Shown: positions 9,600 through 20,104, counted from the first letter of the stretch. The stretch: DNA of 64,000 nt from Ramlibacter terrae (GCA_013127575.1 CP053418.1:2232001-2296000); one strand, 5' to 3'. Notes: generated by a model from the letters alone, not told the origin. Made by a program: numbers and translations.

Positions 9600-11636
9600 A
9601 TGGGCATGGGACCGGCGTTCGCCCGCGCACAAGCGTGGGGCATTGCATGGGGGCGTCGCCTCCTCGAGCTGGCGCGACGGTATCCCGTGCGCGCGGCTTT
9701 GCTGCTGCCGGCGCTGGCGCTCGCCTACGTGCTGGTGCTCATCCCCTTCACGCCCAGCATCTCCGACCTGCGCAAGGCGAAGTCCGAAGAACCTTCGGTG
9801 GTGCTCTCGTCCGACGGCGTAGTGCTGGCCGAATACAAGCGCATCAACCGGCAGTGGGTTCCGCTGGAGCGGATCTCGCAGTCGGCCGTCGATGCGCTGA
9901 TCGCCACCGAAGACCACCGGTTCTACCAGCACCACGGCATCGACCTGCGCCGCACCGTGGGCGCCGTGCTCCACACGCTGCAGGGCCAGCGGCAGGGCGG
10001 CTCCACCATCACGCAGCAGCTCGCGCGCAACCTGTACCCCGAGGAGATCGGCCGCGCGCCGACCCTGACGCGCAAGGTCAAGGAAGCGATCACGGCGCTG
10101 AAGATCGAGGCGATCTACTCCAAGCGCGAGATCCCGGAGACCTACCTCAACACGGTTCCCTTCCTCTACAACGCGTTCGGCATCGAGATGGCGGCGCGCA
10201 CGTATTTCGACAAGTCCGCCGACCAGCTCGACGTGCTGGAAAGCGCCACGCTGGTCGGCATGCTCAAGGGCACCAGCTACTACAACCCGGTGCTGAACCC
10301 CGAGCGCGCGCGCGAACGCCGCAACACCGTGCTGGCGCAGCTGGAGAAGCACGGCAAGCTCGATCCGGCGCGCGCGCAGGCACTGGCGGCCCGGCCGATC
10401 AAGCTGGACTTCGAGCGCCAGACCGAGCCCGTCGGCCCGGCGCCGCACCTGACCCAGCACCTGCGCAAGTGGCTGATCGCGTGGGCCGACCGCGAGGACT
10501 ACGACATCCATGCCGATGGCACGGTGGTGCGCACCACCATCGACATGCGCCTGCAGAAGGCGGCGAACCAGGCCGTGGCCCGGCAGATGAAGTCGCTGCA
10601 GGACGTGGTGGACCGCAGCCGCCGCAAGGGCGAGGAGCGCGCGCTGCTGCAGGCCGGCTTCCCGGCCATCGACCCGCGCACGGCCCAGGTCAAGGCCGGG
10701 TGGGCAGCGCCGACTTCGCGCAGGACCAGTTCGACCACGTCAACCAGGCCCGCCGGCAGCCGGGATCGACCTTCAAGCCCTTCGTCTACGGCGCTGCGTT
10801 CGAGCGGGGCATGGACCCCGGCTACACCTTCCTCGACGAAGCGGTGGCCATCCGCGACAAGGGCGGCCCGGTGTGGAGCCCCGGGATCCGCAGCCCCCCA
10901 CGGGCGAGCCGGTCACGCTGCGCGACGGCCTGGTCTATTCGCGCAACCGCATCACCGCGCAGCTGATGCAGCGCGTCGGCCCGGCGCGCGTGGCCGAACT
11001 GGCCTACCAGCTCGGCGTGCGCGAAAGCAAGCTGGAACTGGTGCCCTCGCTGGCGCTGGGCACCAGCCCGGTCACGCTGCGTGAGATGGTGTCGGCCTAC
11101 GGCACGCTGGCCAACAACGGCCGCTACCTCGGCGAGCCGCAACTGCTGCTGCAGATCGAGGACCGCAACGGCAAGGTGCTGCAGGCCTTCGCGGCGCCCA
11201 AGCCGGTGCAGGTGATGCAGCGGGCGCAGGCGCTCAAGCTCGTCGACGTGATGCGCGGCGTGATCGACGACGGGACCGGCGCCGCCATCCGCTCGCGCTG
11301 GGGCATCCAGGCCGACGTGGCCGGCAAGACCGGCACCACCAGGACAACACCGACGGCTGGTTCATCCTGATGCACCCCGAACTGGTGGCGGGCGCGTGGG
11401 TCGGCTTCAACGACCAGAAGGTGACGATGGGCGACAGCTGGGGCCGGGGCGCCCGCAGCGCGCTGCCGATCGTGGGCGACGTGTTCCTGCAGTCGCTGCG
11501 GCTGAAGGCGATCGACGGCCGCGCCGAATTCGACATTCCGCGGCCGCGGCCCCGCCCGCGGCCCGTGCCGCGCGAGGACCCCGTGCACGACATGGTGAAC
11601 GACCTGCTCGGCCGCCTGCTCAAGATCATCCAGTGA
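9600..11636 (+). CDS. class A penicillin-binding protein (glycosyltransferase 51 + transpeptidase)
   Basis: About 680 residues. One N-terminal transmembrane helix (ALLLPALALAYVLVLIPF) precedes a GT51 domain with IATEDHRFYQHHGID (catalytic Glu) and GGSTITQQLARNLYP. The transpeptidase domain carries the active-site motif GSTFKPFVYG (SxxK), YSRN (SxN) and GKTGTT (KTG). The protein polymerises lipid II into glycan strands and cross-links peptides at the outer face of the inner membrane. The C-terminus is a short Arg-Pro repeat (PRPRPRPRPVPRED) and an amphipathic helix. Breaks at about 10698 and 11341 sit on CCTGG/CCCAGG; one near 10885 is a G-run loss. A TTG at 9597 is a possible alternative start. 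It overlaps the next gene by four bases (GTGA). Confidence 0.93.
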
Positions 11637-13635
11637 AAGACATCCGGCCTTCCAGCTACGACCTCCAGCAGTTGCAGCGCCTGTTCCTGCAGGCGCCCGC
11701 CGCCGTGGCCTGGCTCGAGGGGCCGCGGCATGTCTACCGCTTCTGCAACGACGACGCCTACCTGCGGCTGGTGGCGCGCGACGCGCTGGTCGGGCTCAGC
11801 GTCGCCGAGGCGCTGCCCGAGATCGCGGCGCAGGGCTTCGTCGAGGTGCTCGACCGCGTCTATGCCTCCGGCGAGGCCTACGTCGGCAACGAGGTCGAAA
11901 TCGAAGTGCTGCAGGGCGGCCGGGGCCGGCGCCGCGTGGTGGACTTCGTGTTCCAGCCGGTTCGCGAGGAGGACGGCAGCGTCAGCGGCATCTTCGTGCA
12001 GGCCACCGACGCCACGCAGCGCGTGGGCGCGCAGTCGGCGCTGCGCGAGAGCGAAGGGAAGTTCCGCGCCATCACCAATTCCATCGACCAGATGATCTGG
12101 TCGACGCAGGCCGACGGCTTCCACGACTACTACAACGACCGCTGGTACGAGTACACCGGCGTGCCGTACGGCTCCACCGACGGCGCCGGCTGGAGCGACA
12201 TGTTCCACCCCGACGACCAGCAGCGGGCGTGGGCGGTCTGGCGGCACAGCCTGGTCACCGGCGAGCCGTACCACATCGAATACCGGCTGCGGCACCGCTC
12301 CGGCGAGTACCGCTGGGTGCTGGGCCGCGCGCAGCCCGTGCGCGACGAAGAGGGGCGCATCGTGCGCTGGTTCGGCACCTGCACCGACATCCAGGACATC
12401 GTCGACGCGCGCGAGGTGCTGCGCCGCTCGAGCGAGGAGCTGGAGCGCCGGTGCAGCTGCGCAGCGACCAGCTCGTGCAGGCCGAAGAGCAACTGCGGCA
12501 GGCGCACAAGATGGAGGCCATCGGGCAGCTCACCGGCGGCATCGCGCACGACTTCAACAACATGCTGCAGGGCATCGTCGGCGCGCTGGAGGTGATCCGG
12601 CGGCTGGAGGCGGGCGGCCGCACGGCGGGCATCCCGCGCTTCGTCGACATGGCCATGAGCTCGGCCCAGCGCGCCGCCGCGATGACGCACCGGCTGCTGG
12701 CCTTCGCCCGCCAGCAGCCGCTGGCGCCGCAGCAGGTCGACCTGGTGGCGCTGGTGCAGTCGCTGCGCGAGCTGGTGCATCGCACCACGGGCGAATCGAT
12801 CGATGTGCGGCTGGCGCTGGCGCCCGACACTGGCCGACGCAATGCGACCCGAACCAGCTCGAAAGCGCGATCCTCAACCGGCCATCAATGCGCGCGACGC
12901 GATGCCCGACGGCGGCACGCTCACGCTGCAGACCGAGAACCTCACGCTGGGGCCCACGCGCGTCGGCCCGAACGACACGGTGCCGGGTGGCGAGTTCGTG
13001 CGCATCGCCGTGGCCGACACGGGCACCGGCATGCCGCCCGAGGTGATCGCGCGGGCCTTCGACCCGTTCTTCACCACCAAGGCCATCGGGCAGGGCACCG
13101 GCCTCGGGCTGTCGATGGTCTACGGCTTCGCGCGGCAGTCGGGCGGCTTCGCCGCCATCGACAGCAAGCCGGGCGAGGGCACGCGCGTGTCGCTGCTGCT
13201 GCCGCGCAGCCGGGCGAAGCGGCGGAGCTGCCGCTGGTGCTGCCGGTCGAGGAGATGGTGCACGGCACCGGGCAGACCATCGTGGTGGTGGAGGACGACG
13301 AGGTGGTGCGGCTGCTGACCGTGGAGGCCTTGCGCAACATGGGCTACGTGGTGCACGAAGCCGCCACCGGCGCCGAAGGGGCGCGGCTGCTGAACCTGCT
13401 GGGCCCGGTCGACCTGCTGCTTTCCGACATCGGGCTGCCGGGCGGCGTCAGCGGCAAGCAGCTGGTGGATGCCGCGCGTTCGATGCGGCCCGACCTGAAG
13501 GTCATCCTGATCACCGGCTACGCGCAGGAGGTGCTGGAAGCCGACCTGGTGGCGCAGAAGATCGCGCTGCTGCGCAAGCCGGTGCTGATCGACGTGCTCC
13601 TGCGCAAGGTGCAGGACGTCATCCGGGCAGGGTAG
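11633..13635 (+). CDS. PAS-containing hybrid sensor histidine kinase with receiver domain
   Basis: About 668 residues, no clear membrane segments, so probably cytoplasmic. Order: PAS-like region (residues about 10-125), second PAS/PAC ([20 protein letters not shown], ending in [12 protein letters not shown]), coiled linker, HisKA dimerisation domain with the phospho-acceptor His in [15 protein letters not shown], HATPase with [13 protein letters not shown] (N box), [11 protein letters not shown] (G1) and [14 protein letters not shown] (G2), and a C-terminal receiver ([11 protein letters not shown], phospho-acceptor Asp in [11 protein letters not shown], Lys in LLRKPV). Breaks near 12450, 12830, 12876 and 13213 are repaired by CCWGG restoration. 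The GTG start overlaps the PBP stop, suggesting co-transcription. Signal and partner are unknown. Confidence 0.9.
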
Positions 13636-14234
13636 GCCGTCCCAGCGCCTCGTACACCCGCAGCGCCGCCCACGCGTCGTTCGCCGCATAGAGCAGTTGC
13701 GCTTCGTTCAGGTGGCGGTTGGACCAGTTCGACGTGGCCGCGCGCTTGGACTTGAGGTAGCGCCGGTTGAACAGCACCGCCACCGCGGCTTTCGTGCCCA
13801 TCTGCCTCCGGTAGCCGCGGGCGCGGAACACCGTGTCGAGGTCCAGCACCGCTTCGGGCTGCACGCCCAGCTTGTGCGTGATGCGGCGCTTGTCGTCGCC
13901 CAGGCCGAATCCGGCCTTGAGGTTGCCGGGCTGGCCCAGCAGTTCGCCGGCGATTGCGCGGCAGCCCGGATCGTGCAGCTGGAAGATGAACACTTCGTCG
14001 GACAACGCGAGCTGGACGATGTGCGGTCCTTCGGACGCTTCGCCCGCGTTGAAGGTCGGCTTCGACTCCGTGTCGAAACCCAGGCGGGCGCGCGCAGCAG
14101 GACGTGGGCGGCCTCTTCGGCTGGGTGCTGGTGGCGACCAGCCGGATGCGGTCGAGGCCGATGCGCTCGAAGGGCTCGAGCAGCGCGATCTCCTCGGGCG
14201 CGGGCATGGCGGGGGCTTGCATGCAGCGCAGCAT
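13619..14234 (-). CDS. 3'-5' exonuclease, RNase D-like (DEDDy)
   Basis: About 205 residues of a DEDD-type 3'-5' exonuclease domain without an HRDC tail. The first metal motif is GFDTESKPTF (D-x-E), the second region is KAGFGLGDDKRRITHKLG, and the third is YAANDAWAALRVYEAL (Y-x3-D). Such stand-alone domains trim RNA or DNA 3' ends. Breaks at about 14120 and 14082 are both repaired by restoring CCWGG (STQAEEAAHVLLRAPALGFD). The start is either the ATG at 14234 or the one at 14222; neither has a strong ribosome binding site. The 3' end overlaps that of the convergent hybrid kinase by 17 bases. Confidence 0.8.
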
Positions 14235-14339
14235 AGCCCGGGGGCAGTCATGCGGGCGACAGACCTAGGGCACACCAGCATTCACGCGGCCGCCGGGCCG
14301 CCACAGAATGTTTGCATGCACAAAGCCAAGGAGACCTCC

Positions 14340-15323
14340 ATGCAGCGTTCGCGCCTTCGCATCCTCGCAGCCGGCTGCGGCCTGCTGCTCACCGCGGCGC
14401 TGCCGTCCGGCGCGGCCCACGCGCAGGGCGGCGCCTGGCCGACCAAGCCGGTCCGCATCGTGGTGACCTTCCCGCCGGGCGGCGCGCCCGACACGCTGGC
14501 GCGCGTGCTGGCCGACAAGTGGGGCGCGCTGGGCCAGCCGGTCACCGTCGACAACAAGCCGGGCGCCGGCGGCAACATCGGCGCCGACTTCGTGGCCAAG
14601 GCGGCCGGCGACGGGCACACGCTGGTGATCGGCACCGTCGGCACGCACGGCATCAACCCGGCGCTGTACGCGAAGATGCCTTACGACCACGTCAAGGACT
14701 TCACGCCCATCACCTTCCTGGCTTCCACGCCGAACCTGCTGGTGGTCAACAAGACCGTGCCCGCCTCGAACGTGAAGGAGCTGGTGGAGCTCGCGAAGAA
14801 GCAGCCGCTGTCGTTCGGCTCCTCGGGCAGCGGCACCTCGATCCACCTGTCGGGCGAACTGTTCAACACGCTGGCCGGCGTGAAGATGCAGCACATCCCG
14901 TACAAGGGCCGCGCGCAGGCCATCCCCGACCTGCTGGGCGGCCGCATCCAGATGATCTTCGACAACATGCCGTCGGCGCTGCCGCTGGTGAAGTCGGGCG
15001 AGCTGAAGGCCATCGCGGTGACCAGCGCCCAGCGCTCGCCGGCCGCGCCGGAGATTCCGACCATCGCCGAATCGGGGCTGCCCGGCTTCGAGGCGACCTC
15101 GTGGTTCGCGCTGCTCGCCTCGCCGGGCGTGCCGCGCGACGTGCAGATGCGCATCAACGCCGAAACCCTCAAGGTGCTGGCGATGCCCGACGTCAAGGCC
15201 AAGCTGGCGGGCCTCGGGCTCGACCCGGCGCCCGGCACGCCGGAAGCGCTGGCGGGCCTGATCCAGAGCGAGACGGCCAAGTGGGCCAAGGTGGTCAAGG
15301 AATCGGGCGCCAAGGCGGAATGA
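14340..15323 (+). CDS. Bug-family periplasmic solute-binding protein (solitary TctC-like)
   Basis: Intact 327-residue protein with a signal peptide (MQRSRLRILAAGCGLLLTAA, cut near AHAQ) and a full Bug fold: WPTKPVRIVVTFPPGGAPD, NKPGAGGNIGADFVAKAAGD, GSSGSGTSIHLSGELFN, IPYKGRAQAIPDLLGGRIQM and ALLASPGVPRDV. It binds an organic anion in the periplasm. No tctA/tctB lies next to it, as is common for Bug proteins in this group; it may serve the TctAB pair at 5432-7419 or one elsewhere. The ATG has a good ribosome binding site (AAGGAGACCTCC). Its stop overlaps the ATG of the following GST gene (ATGA). Confidence 0.92.
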   Translation: MQRSRLRILAAGCGLLLTAALPSGAAHAQGGAWPTKPVRIVVTFPPGGAPDTLARVLADKWGALGQPVTVDNKPGAGGNIGADFVAKAAGDGHTLVIGTVGTHGINPALYAKMPYDHVKDFTPITFLASTPNLLVVNKTVPASNVKELVELAKKQPLSFGSSGSGTSIHLSGELFNTLAGVKMQHIPYKGRAQAIPDLLGGRIQMIFDNMPSALPLVKSGELKAIAVTSAQRSPAAPEIPTIAESGLPGFEATSWFALLASPGVPRDVQMRINAETLKVLAMPDVKAKLAGLGLDPAPGTPEALAGLIQSETAKWAKVVKESGAKAE

Positions 15324-15972
15324 ACACCATGCTCAAGCTCCACGGCTCCGCCATCAGCAACTACCACAACAAGGTCAAGCTGGCCCTGCTCGAAAAGGGC
15401 ATCCCGTTCGAGGAGGTGCACGTCGGCACCTTCAGCAAGGACCCGGACGTGCTCGCCGCGTCGCCGCTGGCCAAGATCCCTTTCCTGACCACGGAGCAGG
15501 GCGGCCTGTGCGAGAGCAGCGCCATCCTCGAGTACCTCGAAGCGGCGCATCCCACGCCGGCGCTGCTGCCGTCCGACCCGTTCGCCGCCGCCAAGGTGCG
15601 CGAGCTCGCGACCTTCGTCGACTGGCACTGGAGATGGCGGCGCGCCAGCTGTACGGGGCGGCCTTCTTCGGCGCGGCGCCCTTGTCGGAAGGCAATGCGG
15701 CGCGCATCCGGCGCGAGGTGGAACAGAAGATCGCCGGCTTCCAGCGGCTGGCGAAGTTCGCGCCGTACGTGGCGGGCGACACCTTCACGCTGGCCGACTG
15801 TTCCGCCTTCAACAGTTTGCCGCTCGTGGGCATGGCGACCAAGGCGGTGTTCGGCGAAGACCTGCTGCTGAAGGCCGGTGTCGACTACAAGGCCTACCTC
15901 AAGTTCATCGGCGAGCGGCCGAGCGCGCAGCGGGTGGTGGCGGACCGGAAGGCGGCGACGGCGAAGCCGTGA
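15320..15972 (+). CDS. glutathione S-transferase family protein
   Basis: About 217 residues. The N-terminal thioredoxin-like half (KLHGSAISNYHNKVKLALLE) contains Ser/Asn candidates for glutathione activation, the cis-Pro segment SPLAKIPFLTTE and the ESSAILEYLE contact. The helical half ends with YVAGDTFTLADCSAFNSLPL. It differs clearly from the GST at 8502 and is translationally coupled to the solitary Bug gene (ATGA overlap), which suggests joint handling of an imported compound, though this is inference. One break at about 15630 (CCTGG read as CTGG). An in-frame ATG at 15329 is an alternative start. Confidence 0.85.
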
Positions 15973-15973
15973 T

Positions 15974-16050
15974 GTCATCCCGGGCTCGACCCGGGATCCA
16001 TCGGCGGTGGCGCACGGCCGCATGGATTGCGGGTCAAGCCCGCAATGGCA
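15974..16050. repeat. dispersed palindromic intergenic repeat, copy 1 (paired arms)
   Basis: Two short palindromes in tandem: arm 1 (15974-16003) is CCCGGG-ctcga-CCCGGG in a GTCATCC...GGATCCATCG frame; arm 2 (16021-16048) is ATTGCGGG-tcaa-GCCCGCAAT. The same layout occurs at 40221-40299 and a single arm at 23549-23582. The element lies between the second GST gene and the FAH hydratase gene and resembles REP/BIME-type repeats; it could also stop transcription or protect the mRNA 3' end. Confidence 0.75.
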
Positions 16051-16082
16051 GCCGGGTGGATCTGACCCGGTAAGCTACGGCC

Positions 16083-16866
16083 ATGACACCCGACCAACTG
16101 CTGGCCCACTGCGACGCCGGCACCCCCTGGACCGAACCCAGCGGCCTCGACGTCGCCCAGGCCTACGAGCGCGCCGCGCAGGTCCGCGCGCTGCGCATCG
16201 CCCGCGGCGAGCAGCCGCGCGGCTACAAGGTGGGCTTCACCAACCGCACGATCTGGCCGCGCTACGGCGTGTACGCGCCGGTCTGGGGTACGGTGTGGAA
16301 CACGACCTGAGCTTCTGCGACGACGCCGGCGAAGTGTCCCCTGGCCCGCACCGCGCAGCCGCGGCTCGAGCCCGAGTGCGTGTTCGGCATGAAGGCGACG
16401 CCGCCGGCATCGCCGGACCTCGACGCGCTGCTGGCCTGCGTCGAATGGATCGCGCCCGGCTTCGAGATCGTGCAGTCGCACATGCCCGACTGGAAGTTCG
16501 CCGCCGCCGACACCATCGCCGACGGCGGCCTGCACGCCCGCCTGCTGGTGGGCCGCAAGGTGGACGTGGCGACGTTGCCGCGCGAAGGCGCAGCCTTCGA
16601 CGCGAAGCTTGCCGCCGCTCGCATCACGCTGGCGCGCAACGGCGAGCCGGTCGACACCGGCGTCGGCGCGAACGTCCTCGACGGCCCGCTGCACGCGCTG
16701 CTGCACTTCGTGCATGCGCTGCGCGACTGCCCGGGCGCCACCGACCTGCAACCCGGCGACGTAGTGACGACCGGCACTGGACCGACGCCGGCCGGTCGCG
16801 GCCGGCGAGCAATGGCGCGCCGATTTCGACGCGCCGCTTTCGGCGTTGGCCGTCCGCTTCACCTGA
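16083..16866 (+). CDS. 2-keto-4-pentenoate hydratase / fumarylacetoacetate hydrolase-family protein
   Basis: About 262 residues of the 2-hydroxypenta-2,4-dienoate hydratase branch of the FAH superfamily: an N-terminal helical part (AQVRALRIARGEQPRGYKVG), the metal-ligand region LEPECVFGMKA with its Glu, the IAPGFEIVQSHMPDWKF segment, and the C-terminal LQPGDVVTTGTWTDAWPV (after repair). Hydratases of this type add water to dienoates in meta-cleavage pathways, but none of those genes is nearby. Breaks: a G loss near 16302, an extra C at CCCTGG near 16337, and two CCTGG errors near 16777 and 16790. The transglutaminase-like gene starts 10 bases downstream. Specific reaction uncertain. Confidence 0.8.
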
Positions 16867-16876
16867 ACCCGAACCC

Positions 16877-17572
16877 ATGCCCGACATCGAACCCCGACAT
16901 TGCCTCGCCGCCACCGGCCTCGTCGACAGCGACAATCCCGAAGTGCGCGCCTTCGCCCAACGCCACGCCCAGGGCGCCGACGACCGCGAACGCGCCATCG
17001 CGCTGTACTACGCGGTGCGCGACGGCTTCCGCTACGACCCGTACCGCATCGACCTGAGCGAAGGCGGCATGCGCGCCAGCACGGTGCTGGCCAACGGCTT
17101 CGGCTGGTGCGTCACCAAGGCGGCGCTGCTGGCGGCGGCTTGCCGCGCCGTCGGCATCCCGGCGCGGCTGGGCTTCGCGGACGTGCGCAACCACCTGTCC
17201 ACCGAGCGCATGCGCCAGACGATGACCACCGACATCTTCATCTGGCACGGCTACACCGAAGTCTTCCTCGAAGGCGCATGGCGCAAGGCCACGCCGGCTT
17301 TCAACATCGAGCTGTGCGAACGCTTCGGGCTGCACCCGCTGGAGTTCGACGGGCGCAGCGATTCGATCTACCACCCGTTCGACCTCGCGGGCAACAAGCA
17401 CATGGAGTACCTGCGCGAGCGCGGCAGCTTCGCCGACGTGCCGCTGGCGGAACTGGTCGCCGACTTCCGCTCCACCTATCCGGAGTGGCTGCACGGCAGC
17501 GAGAGCACGAGCCGGCTGGAGCAGGGCGACTTCCTCGCCGACGTTGCGAAGGAGCCGGGCCCCCGCCTATGA
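16877..17572 (+). CDS. transglutaminase-like domain protein
   Basis: Intact 231-residue protein with a transglutaminase/protease-like core: the catalytic Cys in NGFGWCVTKAALLAAACRA, a His in IWHGYTEVFLEGAWRKA and an Asp/Asn in the following TPAFN stretch. No signal peptide or membrane helix is seen, so it is probably cytoplasmic. Bacterial members are usually cysteine peptidases or amidases rather than cross-linking enzymes. It follows the FAH-type hydratase closely and probably shares its transcript, but a common pathway is not evident. Confidence 0.8.
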   Translation: MPDIEPRHCLAATGLVDSDNPEVRAFAQRHAQGADDRERAIALYYAVRDGFRYDPYRIDLSEGGMRASTVLANGFGWCVTKAALLAAACRAVGIPARLGFADVRNHLSTERMRQTMTTDIFIWHGYTEVFLEGAWRKATPAFNIELCERFGLHPLEFDGRSDSIYHPFDLAGNKHMEYLRERGSFADVPLAELVADFRSTYPEWLHGSESTSRLEQGDFLADVAKEPGPRL

Positions 17573-17621
17573 TGCGGCGCGGCCGCGTGCCGCGCCCATC
17601 GCAACGACCGGAGGACCCCGC

Positions 17622-18200
17622 ATGCACAAGCGCCAGTTCATCGCCGCCGCCCCGGGCGCGGCCAGCCTGCCCGCCCCGGCCCGGGGCAACACCGCGAAGG
17701 GCTTGCGCGGGCCTGCGCTGCTGACCGTCACCGGCGCCATCGGCAAGGGCAACCGCGGCCCGTACGACCCGGTGCGCGACGTGATGATGGGCAAGCAGAA
17801 GCTCACCTTCGACAAGGCGCATGCCTTCGACTTCGCCACGCTGGCGGCGATGAAGGCCGTCACCATCGAACCCACGCTGGAATACGACGGCAAGCCGCAC
17901 AAGCTGTCCGGGCCGCTGCTGACGGACGTGGTCACGGCCGCGGGCGTCACCGCCCCCAACGCATCGCTCGCCATGCGCGCCGTGGACGGCTACGCGCCGA
18001 CGCTGTCGCTGGCCGACGCCGCGAAGTACCGCTACATCGTCGCCACGCACCTGGACGGCCAGCCGATGCCCTTGGGCGGGCTCGGGCCGCTGTGGGCGCT
18101 GTTCGATGCCGACCGCTTCCCCGAAGCGGCCGCCAAGCCGGTGACGGAGCGCTTCGGCGGCTGCCCGTGGGCGCTCTTCCATATTGCCGTGCAGGCCTGA
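17622..18200 (+). CDS. secreted molybdopterin-binding (SUOX-fold) domain protein
   Basis: Intact 192-residue protein. The N-terminus (MHKRQFIAAAPGAASLPAPA) looks like a short signal sequence. The body matches the oxidoreductase molybdopterin-binding domain used by stand-alone periplasmic proteins: LLTVTGAIGKGNRGPYD, FDFATLAAMKAVTIEPTLEY, GPLLTDVVTAAGVTAP, and LDGQPMPLGGLGPLWALFD. I do not see the conserved Cys that ligates molybdenum in sulfite oxidase, so it may bind the pterin differently or not at all. The ATG has a strong ribosome binding site (CCGGAGGACCCCGC), the best reason for this start. Enzymatic activity unknown. Confidence 0.7.
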   Translation: MHKRQFIAAAPGAASLPAPARGNTAKGLRGPALLTVTGAIGKGNRGPYDPVRDVMMGKQKLTFDKAHAFDFATLAAMKAVTIEPTLEYDGKPHKLSGPLLTDVVTAAGVTAPNASLAMRAVDGYAPTLSLADAAKYRYIVATHLDGQPMPLGGLGPLWALFDADRFPEAAAKPVTERFGGCPWALFHIAVQA

Positions 18201-18287
18201 CACCGACCACCTGCGTGGACGCCTGACTACACGGCCACGCCGGCCGCCGGGCTACGGTAGGGCATCGCCAGACGGAGTGCCCGCGCC

Positions 18288-19362
18288 ATGCCCCACAACA
18301 AGAAGTCCTTCCTCCCAGCGACCGCGCTGCTGATCCCGCTGCTGTTCGCCGCGCCGCCGGTGCTGCTGGCCCAGCAGGCCACGCCTGCTCCCGCCGCCGC
18401 GAAACAGGGCGGCACGTACAGGCAGCCGCTCGTGGCGGCGAGCATCCCCGTCGACCCGAACGAGCACATGAACGAGCTCAATGCCGACGCCTCGATGCCG
18501 GTGATCGGCCCGGGCGCGAAGGGGCCTGCAGTGCTGCGCGCGCAAGTGCTGCTGGACCGCGCCTGGTTCTCGCCGGGCGAGATCGACGGCGCGTACGGGC
18601 GCAACATGCGCTTCGCCACCGCCGCCTTCCAGCTCGCGCGCAACCTGCCGCAGACCGGCGTCGTCGACGCCGCGACTGGCAGGCGCTGGCGCAGGTGGGG
18701 CAGAAGCCGGCTTTCGGCACCTACGTGCTGACCGAGCAGGACGTCGCCGGCCCTTACGCGAAGCTGCCCGAGGACCCGAAGGAGCAGGGCAGGATGGAGC
18801 GGCTCGGCTACCAGGACGCGATGGAGGCGCTCGCCGAGCGCTTCCACGTCAAGCCGGCGCTGCTGGCCGAAATGAACAAGGGCCGCACCGTGCGCGTCGG
18901 CCAGATGATCGTGGTGCCGGACGTCAACGTGCCGGTCGATATCGGCGGCAAGGCGACGGCGGTGCGCGTCGACAAGTCCGACAAGATGCTCTACGTGCTG
19001 GGCGATGGCAACCGCCTGCTCGGCGCCTTCCCGGTCAGCATCGGTGGCATGACCGACGACCTGCCGGCCGACACCGTGCTGAGCATCGTCAACGAGGTGA
19101 AGAATCCCAATTACACCTACGATCCGTCGCTGCTGAAGAACCCCAAGAGCGACAGCAAGGTGCGCCTGCCGCCCGGCCCGAACAACCCGGTGGGCGTGGC
19201 GTGGCTGGGCCTCGACCGCGAGCACTGGGGCATCCACGGCACGCCCGAGCCTTCGCAGATGGCGCGCGTGGAAACCAACGGCTGCATCCGCCTGACCAAC
19301 TGGGACGTGCTGCGCCGGCCACCGTGGCCGGCAAGGGCATCCCGGTGCAGGTGCAGTCCTGA
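18288..19362 (+). CDS. L,D-transpeptidase (YkuD/ErfK family) with peptidoglycan-binding domain
   Basis: About 359 residues: signal peptide (ATALLIPLLFAAPPVLLAQQ), a peptidoglycan-binding-like repeat (LRAQVLLDRAWFSPGEIDGA...NMRFATAAFQL), a LysM-like middle (ALAERFHVKPALLAEMNKG) and a YkuD catalytic domain with HWGIHGTPEPSQMARVETN and GCIRLTNWD (catalytic Cys). It forms 3-3 cross-links in peptidoglycan or attaches proteins to it. Breaks at about 18677 and 19319 are restored by CCTGG (ATWQALAQV; LRLATVAGKG). Its stop lies one base before the LytM gene's ATG, so two envelope-remodelling proteins appear to be made together. Confidence 0.9.
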
Positions 19363-19363
19363 C

Positions 19364-20068
19364 ATGAAGGCGGCGGCCGCGTTCGTGCTGGCGGCGTCCG
19401 CCGTGCTGCTGCATGGCTGCGGGCGCGAGCCGGTGCGCACGACGGTGATTCCGCCGGGTCCGCCGACCGGCTTCGAATCCGGGCCCAAGACCGAACCTTC
19501 GCGGCAGGCCGCAGCGCCGCGCAGCCCCGCGTCCGCCGCCGAGCCTGCGCCCGTGGCCCGGGGTGCAGCGGAGGTGATGGGCGACATCGACGGGGCGAAG
19601 CTGCTCGCGACCCGCGAACTGGTGGTGCCGGTGGTCGGCGTAGCGCCGACCGCGCTGGCCGACCACTACGACGACGCCCGCGGCAAGCGCGTGCACGAGG
19701 CCATCGACATCATGGCGCCCGCGGGCCGGGCGGTGGTGGCGGTGGACGACGGCCGCATCGCCAAGCTGTTCACCAGCCGCGGCGGCGGGCTCACCGTGTA
19801 CCACTTCGACAAGCAGGGCCAGCTCGCCTACTACTACGCCCACCTGCAGTCGTATGCGCCGGGGCTGCGCGAAGGCGCGACGGTCCAGCGCGGCGAGGTG
19901 ATCGGCTACGTGGGCAGCACCGGCAACGCCAACCCGGCGGCGCCGCACCTGCACTTCGCCGTGTTCCGGCTCGGCCCGCAAAAGAACTGGTGGCAGGGCG
20001 AGGCGGTGAACCCGTACCCGGCCCTCAGCAAGGCCGCGCCGGCGCAGGTGGTGGCGGCGAGCCGCTGA
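19364..20068 (+). CDS. M23-family (LytM) metallopeptidase, putative lipoprotein
   Basis: Intact 234-residue protein. A lipoprotein signal (FVLAASAVLLHGC, lipobox LHGC) is followed by a Pro/Ala-rich linker (residues about 20-75) and an M23 domain with the zinc ligands in HEAIDIMAPAG (H-x3-D) and APHLHFAVFRL (H-x-H), plus GLTVYHFDKQGQLAYYYAHL. M23 enzymes cut peptidoglycan peptides. All zinc residues seem present, so activity is likely rather than an EnvC-like activator role. It sits one base downstream of the L,D-transpeptidase gene. Confidence 0.9.
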   Translation: MKAAAAFVLAASAVLLHGCGREPVRTTVIPPGPPTGFESGPKTEPSRQAAAPRSPASAAEPAPVARGAAEVMGDIDGAKLLATRELVVPVVGVAPTALADHYDDARGKRVHEAIDIMAPAGRAVVAVDDGRIAKLFTSRGGGLTVYHFDKQGQLAYYYAHLQSYAPGLREGATVQRGEVIGYVGSTGNANPAAPHLHFAVFRLGPQKNWWQGEAVNPYPALSKAAPAQVVAASR

Positions 20069-20104
20069 CCCTGCTTCCGCGCCCGGTCACAATGACCGGG
20101 CTCC

